Source: Warburgia ugandensis (lineage: Eukaryota > Streptophyta > Magnoliopsida > Canellales > Canellaceae). Taken from it: DNA of 64,000 nucleotides. Shown one piece after another: positions 12,301 through 24,300 of the stretch. The stretch covers positions 50,223,880-50,287,879 of the forward strand of contig CP141132.1 of assembly GCA_035236585.1 (NCBI GenBank). Reading direction: 5' to 3'. The notes beneath the pieces are model-generated. The model saw only the letters and a program-made list of their open reading frames with translations, did not search any database and was not told where the DNA came from. Both the position numbers and the translations under genes were made by a program. Position 1 is the first letter of the stretch, and every line of letters starts with the position of its first letter.

Positions 12301-15300
12301 TATTTATTTATTATTTTTTTTAAATGTTGGATTTGTGATTGTTTGGAACTTATCTTAGAAACTTGCTGAAAAGCTCTTGTTGCCAGTGTGTTATTTATGC
12401 CGGCAAACATCGAAGTTCATTTTGTAAAGATGAGGAAGTTTGATTGACAGTCCAAAAATTTCTTTGAATATTCAATGGAGGTGCATGTTTATCTTCTGGC
12501 TTGATGAGCTTGGATGTATTTCAGATCATTATTGAGGTTAATAGTTCCCCAAATCTTACATAACATCTCTAAAGGTGGAATATTTTCATACCCTTAGGAA
12601 CAAGAAAAACAGCTCAATATCATTAAATTTTGTGGTCGGTGATTTACAGTGATTTGCTTTCAACTATTATTATGATATGCTGACTCTGCTATACATATGT
12701 TGACCTTGGTGCCTTTCAGTATTACAGTGCGCTACTCTTTGAGAGGCTAAATGTCCTCACTTGTCTCCAGTTTAGATGACAATTGGATTTCCTGGGTGGA
12801 GAATAAAGTTCATGGTTTAAGGATAAGAGAATCAAGATCACATTTATTCTTTATAGAATTCCTGTCATTGTTGTCTCTGTTAGAAGTATAAACCTTTTAA
12901 TTTTCCTCTGCGTTTCTTGATATAGTTGCAATAATTAAAATGGTTCTTGAGGCTATCAAGTTCACGGATGGATCATCATAATTGGCTTGTGCATTTGTGA
13001 CTTATTTTTTATACTTTTGGCTCCTGTGCTTGTTGTTGCAGCAAATGGTGGGCCAACTTTGCCCTCTTCATACTCATAATATGGGCTCTCCTGTTGTTTT
13101 CTCAAGCTTTGCTTGACCCAGTTCTCTCTTTAGGTGTATGCTGAGGGCCATTGGAATTCAGGGAGGGGCTGTGATGGTGATGCTTGGCTTCTGTATTTCA
13201 AGCGTATCGTTGATGTAGGGATGAGAAGATTCCCACTATCCTACTTTGATGTGGCATTGGGAGTATATTTCTCCCCTCACTCAGTTTAATCTACAATCCC
13301 TAGCCTAAATTGATTGAGTCATGTTGCTGGCATAATTACAGAGTATAAGATGAACATCTAGTGAAGAGGGTCTCAGTGCCTTGCATCAGATGGGATAGCC
13401 CTGGCAAGTACATTCTATGATTGGTGCCTAGCAATTGAAAACCAGACAAACTTTTTCTAGTCTTTTGTTGGGGTTCTATTTAAGTTCTATGGCTCTTTTG
13501 TCAAAGCTTGGTGCTGACTAAGCCTGGGAATGCAAATGAGATGGATTAGAGGCCCTCTTTAGTGTATGGGATGCTGGTCCTCCGACATCAGTAACTCCAT
13601 GAGAGTATTCTTGGTTGCTATTTGGGGCGTACTTTTACATTGATGGTATTATAGATCTGGTCTAAATTTCGAGCAATCTGTCCCTAGTACACGTGAAGGT
13701 GCTCTACATGCTTGATTCTGGCATCCTTTCCGAACATTAAGATCTTCTTGGTGGTTTTCCAGGGGCCGAATCTTCATAAACCAGAATGCTCTATTGTGTT
13801 TTGTCTGAAACTCTCAAGAAATATAGTTCCTGGGCAGCCTAGACTTTCTGTCCTGTTGATGTTGGGTTTGGCAGAAGGCCAGATGTAAAGGACAATGAGC
13901 TGACTGCCTAGGGCCTGAAGCCTGCAGTCCCATTGAGGATGAGACATTGACCTACTTACTCTGTTGCAGCATGTGTATGTGTGCCTCCTCTTTCATCGTG
14001 ATGAAGGCTGCTATATGTACTGGATTTTAAATTTAAATGCGTTAGATGGTGCATGAAACTGTGCTGATAGGCATGTTAATCTATTCTAGTTGGAGTATTA
14101 TTGAAGGTCAAAAGCCCAATCACTTCTGTTGTTGGGGCGTGCACGTTGGAATAGATGGGAGAACTATAAACACTGATCCTGCAAGCAGTAGAAAGCCAAC
14201 CTCAGCCATGATCAGGGGTGATGTCATCATGTCATCATCAAATATATCCCCACCCTGATTCATCCGTAAATTCTGTAGGATATTATGGTCTTGTAGGTTC
14301 TGTCTTCTCCTTTTTCCTAAAACATTCTCTGGTGGGTGTCCTCCTTTGGCTTTCTAGATTTCTGCTTGCCTACGGATAACCCTAGGTTATTCCATATGCT
14401 ATCTAGGACATTGTTGAAGCATGAAACCATGCTTGAAGGAGGTAAGACTTGTGGGATTGAGGATTCCCATATATCATGACTATAATGGGATTGGGCAGGA
14501 GTTCAATGAGGATCATGGTGGAAATGCAGATTGGCAAACTCATGCGAATATCTATAGGAAGGAAATGGAGTCAAAAGAACTTCCCCTTGGCTCTCTAGGT
14601 TTATATTGGCTTCAAAACCCCAAGGTTTATTGAACACTTTGAGAAGGTAGATAAAGGAATCTTAAAAAATTCTCAAGACTATTCTAAATGGTGACCAAGA
14701 AATACTGCCAATATTTTGTGCTTGTGAAGGTGCAGGCTGAACATGATATGATCTAATCTTGGCATAACTGATATCCGTTCCTTTTAATCTTTACTTCTCT
14801 TCTCTGGCCTTTGAGAACATTTGACTTAAATATTCGATGTTTGAGATCTAAGTTGTGTGGTGAGGTTCATGAAGGAACTTGATAGATAGCAGGAAGAACA
14901 TGGACATTTTGGAATGACTTATTCCAAGAGGTGTGGTCCTTAGAGATCCAGTCAGTTAGCATCAGCATAAAATCAGTTGACATCAGTATCATAGGGAGAT
15001 ATATAGGGGTACAGGTGTAAGGGTAGGAGTGAACAGTGGAGGAATTCTGTTAAGAGAATCATGTCTTCAGTAAGGGGGATGATGGAGGAACGCCGAGTAG
15101 AGTATGAGGGCCTTGGTAGTGGGTGGTAGAGGGGAGACCAAGGAAGGCAAGGGATGGCCTGTAGCAGGGTACCTGCTGTTTATTCCCATTGACTACGGCT
15201 TGTAATCGTTTCCTTTTATGAAATTTAGTTCCATTTTTCTTCTTTTGTTTGTTGTATTTCTAGTGATTGAATTTACAGATCCAACAACTGGTATTAGAAC

Positions 15301-18300
15301 TGACAATTTTGGGGCTTGGTCATAACCCAAATGGAACGAACGGAAAACATGGAGAAGGAGATGGAGAACATGTGCGGGGAGTTTGGCAACCTGAAGGAGG
15401 ACCTTGACTGGCTGCAAAACAATGTCATAGCCATGGGGGAGTACTTATTAGAAATAAGGAATTGGATGTGGTAGGGGAAGGATACTAGGGGAACCCCATC
15501 ACGTCGAGAAGGGGAAAGAGTAAAAGCCAGGGTGATAGAGGTGGGAGAAAACTCTAATGGGGGAGATCTCCACTACCCAGGAACGCAGGAGCTTCCTGCG
15601 CCTAATTTTCATCCCTAGAAGCTCGATCTCCTCGTCTTTGAAGGCCTCGACCCATATAGATGGCTGTGCAGGGAGGAATGGTATTTTTAGATCAATCGCG
15701 TCATGGACGATGATAAGGTTGCAACGGCCCCCATCTACTGGACGGCGATGCCCTTCACTGGTTCTTATGGCTAGACTCCCAGAATCCTCCTTGATCGTGG
15801 CTGAAGTTTTGGACAGCTCTTCTTCAGCACTTCCGTCCATAGTAGTCGGACAGTGACTATGAAGCTCTCATCATACCTGAAAGAGAGCTCCATCGTCGAC
15901 TATTAGCGCATCTTTGAACTGATGTCGGCCCTTTGGTGGACTTGCCCTATGAGTTTCTTAAAGGGGCCTTTGTAAATGGGTTGCGGGAAGTGATAAAGGC
16001 TGAGGTTAAAATATTTCGGCCCGAGACACTAACTGAACTTATGAATCTAGCCCATAAAATTGAAGAAAAGAATGCAGCCCTGGATTGAATTGAGACCCAC
16101 GGAAGCAGGTCTAAACCTAGGCCTAGATTCTTAGGACCCACAACCTTTCACTTGATGGGCCCAACTCCAGGAACAAGGTACCAGGAGCTGAATTGTAATG
16201 GGTACAAGGACCCTTTTTCGCCTCTCACAAACCGCGAGTTCCAACAAAAAAGAGCCCTAGGGCTGTGCTATAGATGTGATGAGTGATATAACCTCGCCTA
16301 TTGCTCTAAGAGCCTGCAGATGCAGGTTCTTTTGGCCGACCATGATGATGATTTTGACTCCAATGAACCCTCGGCTAGAGGGGAACCTGTGCAAACCGAT
16401 GAGGAGTCTTAGGTGGAGTTATCCATGCATACGATTGTGGACATTACACAAGGCAGAGTGATGAAACTGATTGGCAACCTGGGCAGCAGAGCTATGGAGG
16501 TTTGGATTGAGTGGAGGCTTGCACAACTTCATTTCCAAAGACTTAGCGAATGAACTCCTATTACGAATTTTCGACCCAAAAATCTTTGGGGTACAGGTAG
16601 GAGACAGCCACTATGTAAAGGGGATGGGAATTTGTCAGAACCTCTTCCTAACCTTGCTGGGCATCTCAGTTCAACAAAACTTCCATTTCTTCTACTTACA
16701 AGGGGTTGATATCGTATTAGGAATGGTTTGGCTGCAAACTTTAGGTGACGTCTCAGCCAATTACAAGAACCTCACTATGAAATTCTCGGTGGATGGCAAG
16801 CACATCACATTATAGGGAGATCCGTCTTTGGATCGTTCATTTATACCCCTCAAAAACAATGTTGAAGCTTAGATCGAGTGTTTGTAACAGTTCCGTAATC
16901 GAATATTAGGGCCTTCTGCTAAGTGCCAACGCTCAGGAAGTTGACACTCATTCACAGTTTGAACTTGTTCTTACACAGTTTCCCATTTGTTTGATCAGCC
17001 TCTGTAATTACCAGTCACCCGTTTGCAAGATCATGCCATTTAGTTAAGGGAGGGAACCCATCCTCCCAAGATCCGATCATACTGTTACACACATTGCCAA
17101 AAAAATGAAATTGAAAGACTTGTCAAAGAGTTGCTGATCATTGGAATTATTCGCCCTAGTTCAAGCCCCTTTTCCAAGCTAGTACTTTTAGTCAAAAAGA
17201 AAGACGAGAGCTAGCGATTTTGTGTTGACTATAGAGCCTTAAACAATATAACGGTTCCCTATAAATTGTCCATACCCACTATTGACGAACAGCTGGATGA
17301 GTTGAGGAGCTATGATTTTTTCTAAACTGGATCTCAAGTCCGGTTATTACCAAATATGGATCAGGGAACAGGATTTCCCCAAGACGGCCTTTAGGACACA
17401 TGAGGGTCACTACGAGTTTCTTGTCATGGCCATTGGCTTGACCAACGCTCCATTCACTTTCCAAGCTCTCATGAACGGCATATTTCACCATAGCTTTGTT
17501 TGTTTAAGTGTTATTTGATGATATCTTAATTTACAGTTTATATTTAAATTTGCACTTGGAACACCTTACCATCATCTTGCAGCTCTTTAGCTATCATAAA
17601 TTTGTTGCTAATTGAAAAAAGCTTGTTCGCCCAAACATCAATGGAGTATCTCGGCCATGTTATATTAGTTGAGGGCGTGGTTGTCGATAACTCAAAAATT
17701 GACGGCATGATCAGTTGGCCTACCCCAATAGGTGTTAGAGCTCTGTTAGGATTCCTAGGCCTTACAGGGTATTACTGAAAGTTTGTACGACACTATGGGG
17801 TAATTGCGGCTCCGCTGGAGAATCTTCTTAGGAAGGATAGCTTCCAATGGGATACTGCTGTACAAAAGGCTTTTGATGCTCTGAAACAAGCAATGATAAC
17901 TGGTCTAGTATTGGCTATCCTTGATTTTACCAAGCAATTCATTCTGGAGAATGATGCATCTACTAAAGGTGTGGGGGCTGTATTGATGTAAGATGGTTGG
18001 CCTATTGCTTTCTTTAGCTAGGCTTTATCTATTCGTTCACAATCTAAATCGGTATATGAGCAAGAATTTATGGCCATTGTGTTGTCAATCCAAAAGTGGC
18101 GACATATTTGATGGGAAGATACTTCATTATAAGAACGGATCAAAAGAGTAGGATTCTTGATGGATCAACGTGTCCTCAACATTGAGCAGCAAAAATGGTT
18201 AATCAAACTGGTGGGCTTTGACTTCGAGATTTAGTATAAACCTGGTTCCGAGAACCGAGTAGTGGATGCCCTTTCAAGATGTCAAGAATTCTATGCTATT

Positions 18301-21300
18301 GACTTTCTTAACCCAGCCTCTATGCCATGCACCCCTTCTTTTGATCTTACAGCTACAGCTGCAAATGTCGGCTACAAGCTTCAACTTTTCGCCCTCATCG
18401 TTGCCAGCTATGAGGGCCTAGATACCATTCCTGACAAGGTATAGGCCGATCCCAAGCTTTGCACTATCGTCTAGCAGCTTATCACAGATGCACACCCATC
18501 CTCTACTTTCATGACTGACTAGTTCTACCAAGACTTTCTTCACACATTCCATTGTTATTGCGTGAATTTCATTCCACTCCAAATGGTGGACATTTGGGTT
18601 TTTTCGCACTTACAAGCGCATCTCACAAATTTTACATTGGGAGGGAATAAGGAGCAATGTCCAGAAATTTGTGGCGGCATGCGAGGTATGCCAATGGAAC
18701 AAATATGCTTCCACTAAACCCATTGGTCTACTTCAACCTCTTCCCATTCCTTTATCATGCTGGAAAGATATTATTATGGACTTTATTGCCGGTTTACCGA
18801 AAGCCCAAGGGAATGATATGATTATGGTTGTGGTAGACAGCTTGACCAAGTATGCTCATTTCATCTCACTTAGCCACCTATATACAGCTAAAGATGTTGC
18901 TCTTCTTTTTTCTTCTCACTTTGCCACCCATGTACATCTGGAGATGTTGCTCTTCTTTTTGCTAAGTAGTCAGGCTGCATGGTTACCCTATCTATCGTAT
19001 CCAACCATGATCGCATTTTTGTTAGCCACTTTTGGAAAGAATTGTTTAGGGCAATTGGCACCACTCTAAAAATGAGTTTAGCTTATCATCCTCAAACTGA
19101 TGGGTAGACGAAAGTGGTTAACCGTTGCCAAGAAACGTATCTTTGCTGTTTTATCAGAGGCAAACCCAAGTCTTGGCCAACTTGGATTTATTGGCTGAGT
19201 ATTGGTACAACACCACATTTCATAGTTCTATTGGAATGGCCCCTTTCCATGCTTTATATGGAAGAGATCCACCCATCTTGTTCAAGTTTTTATAAGGCAA
19301 ATCACTTTTAGAGGAAGTAAATCGACAAATCCTCCAATGTGATGCAATCTTGGTTGAATTGAAATACCATTTGAATAGGGCCCAATCAGATTTAGGGGGG
19401 CGAGACCTCTCTTTCCTACAAGGTGACTTCGTATATCTAAAGATTCACCCGTATCTCAAGTCCTTGGCTACTTGCTTCAACGAGAAGCTCTCTCCTTGAT
19501 ATTACAGCCCCCCGACAAGGTGTCTCAACGAATTGACGAAGTGGCATACCACCTTCAGCTACCCTCTCCTACCAAGATCCATCTAGTTTTTCATATCTCC
19601 CAACTAAAACTTGTTGCCTCTTTTGCCCTCAGTTCTCAATCACGGGCTGTATCACTTTCGGAGAACCTCAAACTACAACTGTACCCATCAGCCATTAACG
19701 ATATCCACACCCTGCCTAATGGTCAACTTATGTATTAGTTCAATGGGAAGGCCCATCAGATCATGACAATACTTGGGAGCTCTTTGACACAATCCACTAA
19801 CAATTTCCTGAGTTCTACTGTGGGGACAAGGTGGCTGTTTTAGGGGGGTATTGACAGACGGCAGGAGAAATAGGGACGTTTGGGAATGACTTATTCTAGG
19901 AGGTGTGGTCCCCAAGATGCAGACAGTTACCATCATCATAAAATCAGTTGACATCAGTATCATAGGAAGATATACAGGGGGGACATGTGTAAGGGTAGGA
20001 GTGGACAGTGGAGGAATTCTGTTAAGAGAATTATGTCTTCAGTAAGGGGAGGAAGGAGGAACGCAGAGGAGAGTAAGAGGGCCCTGGTAGTGGGTGGTAG
20101 AGGGGAGACCAAGGAGGCAGGGATGGCATGTAGCAGGGAACTTGCTGTTTATTCCCATTGCCTATGGCTTGTAATCGTTTCCTTTTATTGAATTCAGTTC
20201 CATCTTTCTTCTTCTTCTTCTTCTGTCTGTTGTTTTTCCAGTGTTTCAATTTACAGATCCAACAGAACTCTGCAAATACAAGTGACTCAGAGCATTGGAC
20301 TACAGAGTCGAAATAATTACGACTTTGTGCAAATTTGACCAAGGAATAGTGGGTGTCTTTTTTTATGTGGTAAGATAGATGAATGAAATTTTGGCTCCTG
20401 TATGTGCTTTAGTGGCAAATGCTTTTTCTTAGTCTTGATTTATGGCTGAAGAATCAAGTGTTGAGAAAAGTCTGAAATCTATGTAGCAAAATGATGTCAA
20501 CTACAGAATGCTCTATGACTAAATCAGTGCAAGGGTTGAAAATGTAACTCTTTGGGACATATGTTTGCACCATATTAAAAGCAATGCTCTGTTGACTGAA
20601 TTAGACTGTAGAAAGCTATAATGTCCTACACACAAAAATACTTAATCATTTGTAAGGCGGGATATGGCAAAATGTTATTTTCCCCCAGCATCCCTCATAA
20701 AATCTTAGTGTTTGTTGGCAATGCATTAGATAATGCTTCTGGAATGCACAAACATTGCAAGAAATCATTCTTGTTAAGATTCTAGGGTCATGAGACTCCA
20801 TAAGTTACTACCTGTACTTATTTATTAAAAGGTCTTAAGCTCAGGCAAGTGGGAAACTGAGTTCAATCATTGAGACCCCATCAGTGTCATCTTAATTAAG
20901 TAGGATCTGAATCCTGAGCAGTTGAAGTTTAACAAATTTAGATAAGGATTCTGGAATTCATGGGAATTGGTAGGAAATCATTATTGCTAAGCATTCAAGG
21001 GTCATGATATTCCTTATATTACCCTCCTTACTCTTTAAAGGGTCTTCAACTCAAGCAAGTAGAAGTTGAGTTTAATCATTAAGCTCCTTTTCAGAGTCAA
21101 TTTAATTAGTAGCATCAGGATTATGAACAGTGGATTAAAACAAAATACTACTAGTTAAAAATTTTGATGCCGTATTAAACTCAAGTAGGAATTGGAGTTC
21201 AGCCATTTTGTGTCTCTATGGGAGTCAACTGAAACACTAGGATCCAGATTTCGAACAGTTTGATTTAAACAAAAAGCAATTATAAAAGTTAACTATTCTG

Positions 21301-24300
21301 GCATGGCATTTTGAGAACCCCTGAATCCTACATGTAGCATAGGCAAGAATAGCAAAGCCTCTAATGTGTGTCCTATTCAGGTTCTAGTTTCCCTTTCTTC
21401 TAGATGCCTTTTGAATGTGTTGGTTTTTTATGCCTATTGGACAATACCCTTGAACAACTGTTGATTTGTAAGGTTGATGGGGATGGCTTTAATTAGAAAA
21501 TTGGGTATTTTGGAGATGTAATCCTTTCTTTTTCCCTGTTAATTGGATGCTTCTAACTAGAAGTTGGAAACATTGGGTTTCAGTTGGCGAATCTAGGCAG
21601 TCTGATATGTGACCACATTTCTTTTGTTTTCTGAGTGCAGTATTGAGGACTTAATTCTGAAGAAGAAAAAGTAGAGCAGCAAAAGGAAGAAACAAAACAG
21701 AAATATTACAAAGAAATCCTAATGTGTAGATATAGTGGTCGCTCCACATCCTTCTCTTTTCCAAAGCTGGGGAGATTGATGGGTACCATCATCCCACCTT
21801 TTTTTTTTTTTTTTTTTAATAATGTTATGTTATAGCTTAGTTTACTTGGGATATTTACAACTAAGGGTATTAGGTTATTTACCCCTACTTAAGATTTTTT
21901 TTTTTCCCTTTTGTGTAAGTAGTTTTTGATGAATAATAAATAAAATTTCGTTAGACTTGGTGGATTCCCCATTCTAGCTTCCTTCCTGGAGCGTGAAGCC
22001 GCGTTTGGTACAATGGCGAATAACTTTTGTTTCATCTTGTTCTATAAGTTAGTACTTTTTTACCTTGTCTTTTAAAGGATGTTTCTGTGCTGCATGTGGT
22101 TACGTGATTTGCGTCGATAATAACTTAGAATTCTTACCTTGCATAAAATTCTTGAACCTTAGATCTGAAGCTTAATCAGGATTGTTCGTCAACTAGAGGG
22201 ACGATCTAGATTGAAGCTTCGATCTTACCTTAATCGGTAGAGATCTGGGGCAATCTGTAGATCCTGTAACTCATTGTAGGCTCTTCATGCTAATTAAGAG
22301 TTTTTTGCGTGTTGAAGTTTTCATTGTAGTTTGATTTATGTTTTCTTATTTAAGTTAATTCTGATCTGATCTCAGCATATAGATTAGGTCATTTTGCCTG
22401 CTGTCCTACATCAGTCCTCCATGTCAAAGGTACCTGTCGAAGAGTTTGTGAAAGAGGGATTTGGTTCTGTATTATAGTTGGTCATTCTGAAAATAATGTT
22501 TTCCAATCTCCATGGACCTGGTCTTGTAGCTCTCTGTATAATCAATGATAGGGAATTTGTGAAATAGACATGAAAGTTTAAATTTGAGTTGATTTTGCAT
22601 CAATTTACCAATATCATACTCCCACCTTTTCTATGATTCGAGTTGCTAGAACAGGTTGGTTAATTGCTCTTTGAGTTTTTGATATGCTTTCCATATTTTG
22701 CAGTTCATTTTACTTCCATTTACATTGTTAAAGGGGCTTGCTGCTATTTAGGAACTTAAGATGCTATCCTCCTCAGTTCTCTTGCCCGACACCCATCAAT
22801 CTTTATATGTATACTCTATGGAGATGCCTTGGATTTGTATTCATTTGTGGCATAGGCTTTTGATCCTTGAGCAATTATGACTATTTTCATGAGCTCACTC
22901 AACTTGGCTGATGATTAAATTTAATTCAGTTAATTATGTGAATTAGTGCAAACCTCGTGATACTTGCACTAGTGAGAGTCAATTTTTTCTTTCTTAAAGG
23001 CATTTGCTATTATAAGGACTCTAAAATGTTCTTTCAATTGCTGAGGACTCTTGCAAACTTAATTGCAGTGAATCAATCTCCATTGGCATTGGAGCAAGAA
23101 GCTACAGAGAGTCAGCATAAAAATGGTGATGTAATAGATGCAGTTGAACGAGAAGAGGGTGAATTCTCCAGGGAAAATGGAGACCGTGGCAATGGGATTG
23201 AGACTGAAGCAAAGTTCGACAGGAGTGCAGAGAGACAACCTGATTTAGATGGCCATCCAAGCAAATCTAGGTCTATCCATTTTTTTTTCTCTTCCACCTC
23301 AATAATTTTTATGCTTATCAGTTCTTCCAGATCCAGTAGTTTATCTGAGGTTGATGAGCAGGAGCCGAAGCATGAGTCCTAAAAGGACCATGAGCAAGAG
23401 CATGAGTATAAGCCCCAGAAGGAGTACCAGCAAGAGCCTGAGCATGAGCCCCAAAAGTAGTGCTAGCAGGAGCCTTTCTCTCAGTCATAGTAGAAGCCCA
23501 CTCCGATCACCACAGAGGCGTGGTGTTAGTAGAAGCCCTGCCAGAATAAGTGTTAGCACAAGCAGAAGTCCTGCTAGTAGCACAAGCAGAAGCCCAATAA
23601 GGGCTCAACCTGTTAGAAGCATCAGCAGAAGCCCAGTAAGAGCTCAGCCAAGGAGAAGTGTTAGTAGAAGCTCTATAAGGTCTCTATCACGAAGAAGCCC
23701 TAGCAGAAGCCCAGTTAGAGCATCATCACGAAGGATAATCAGCAGAAGCAGAAGCCCTTTAAGAGCACTGCAACAAAGAAGCATAAGCAGGAGCCCAAGG
23801 GCTTCTCGTAGAAGCTTAAGCAGGAGCCCGGTGAGGACATGGTCAAGAAGAAGCATTAGCAGAAGTCCTGTCAGGAGGAGCAGAAATAATCGCCATAGCT
23901 ATTTGAGAAGCCCAGTGAGTCCTTTGCGGAAGGCGCCTACTCCTCGTTGGAGGAGCTTGTCAAGAAGTGCTTCACCAGATGGTTCTCCAAAGCGCATTAG
24001 AAGGGGACGTGGTTTCAGCCAGCTGTACTCCTATGCTAGGCGTTATCGTACCCCATCTCCCGATCGTTCTTCCATAAGGTCACACCAATACAGTGGACGA
24101 AGTGACCGTGATAGGTAGGGAGCAATAGCATATGTTATAATGTTTTACTTAGATTCTCTGTTAACCTTTGTTTATACCTGAAGTGCTTGCTCGTTTTCCT
24201 TGCAGATATTCGAGTTACAGCAGGTATTCAGAGCGTTCTCCTCCTAGGCGTTACAGAAGTTCACCAAGAGGCAGAACTCCGCCAAGGTTTGGTTCTTGTA

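Larger units (their letters stand above)
14880..20264 (+). mobile_element. Ty3/gypsy chromovirus fossil (Reina/Tekay-like), both LTRs present, broken
   Basis: LTRs run TG...CA, 14880-15286 and 19852-20264, with the target duplication GAACT on both sides (14875-14879 and 20265-20269). A primer site resembling initiator tRNA-Met, TGGTATTAGAAC, lies at 15289-15300. A purine tract (about 19842-19848) precedes the right LTR. Remnants occur in the order gag (about 15.3-16.4 kb), aspartic protease (about 16.48-16.82), reverse transcriptase (about 17.1-17.56), RNase H (about 17.86-18.27), integrase (about 18.45-19.3) and a chromodomain-like tail (about 19.7-19.83). RT-before-integrase order plus the tail marks a chromovirus. 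The coding parts are broken many times. The LTRs differ at very roughly one position in eight to ten, so the insertion is old. It lies in the sense direction in intron 9. Confidence 0.92.

Noticed and set aside
15499-15840. Minus-strand 113-codon frame
   Set aside because: It lies over the gag region of the plus-strand intron-9 chromovirus and has no independent similarity.
22957-23382. 141-codon open frame as a separate gene
   Set aside because: Its 5' third is intron sequence. The useful part (23069-23270) is exon 10, and the tail is intron 10.
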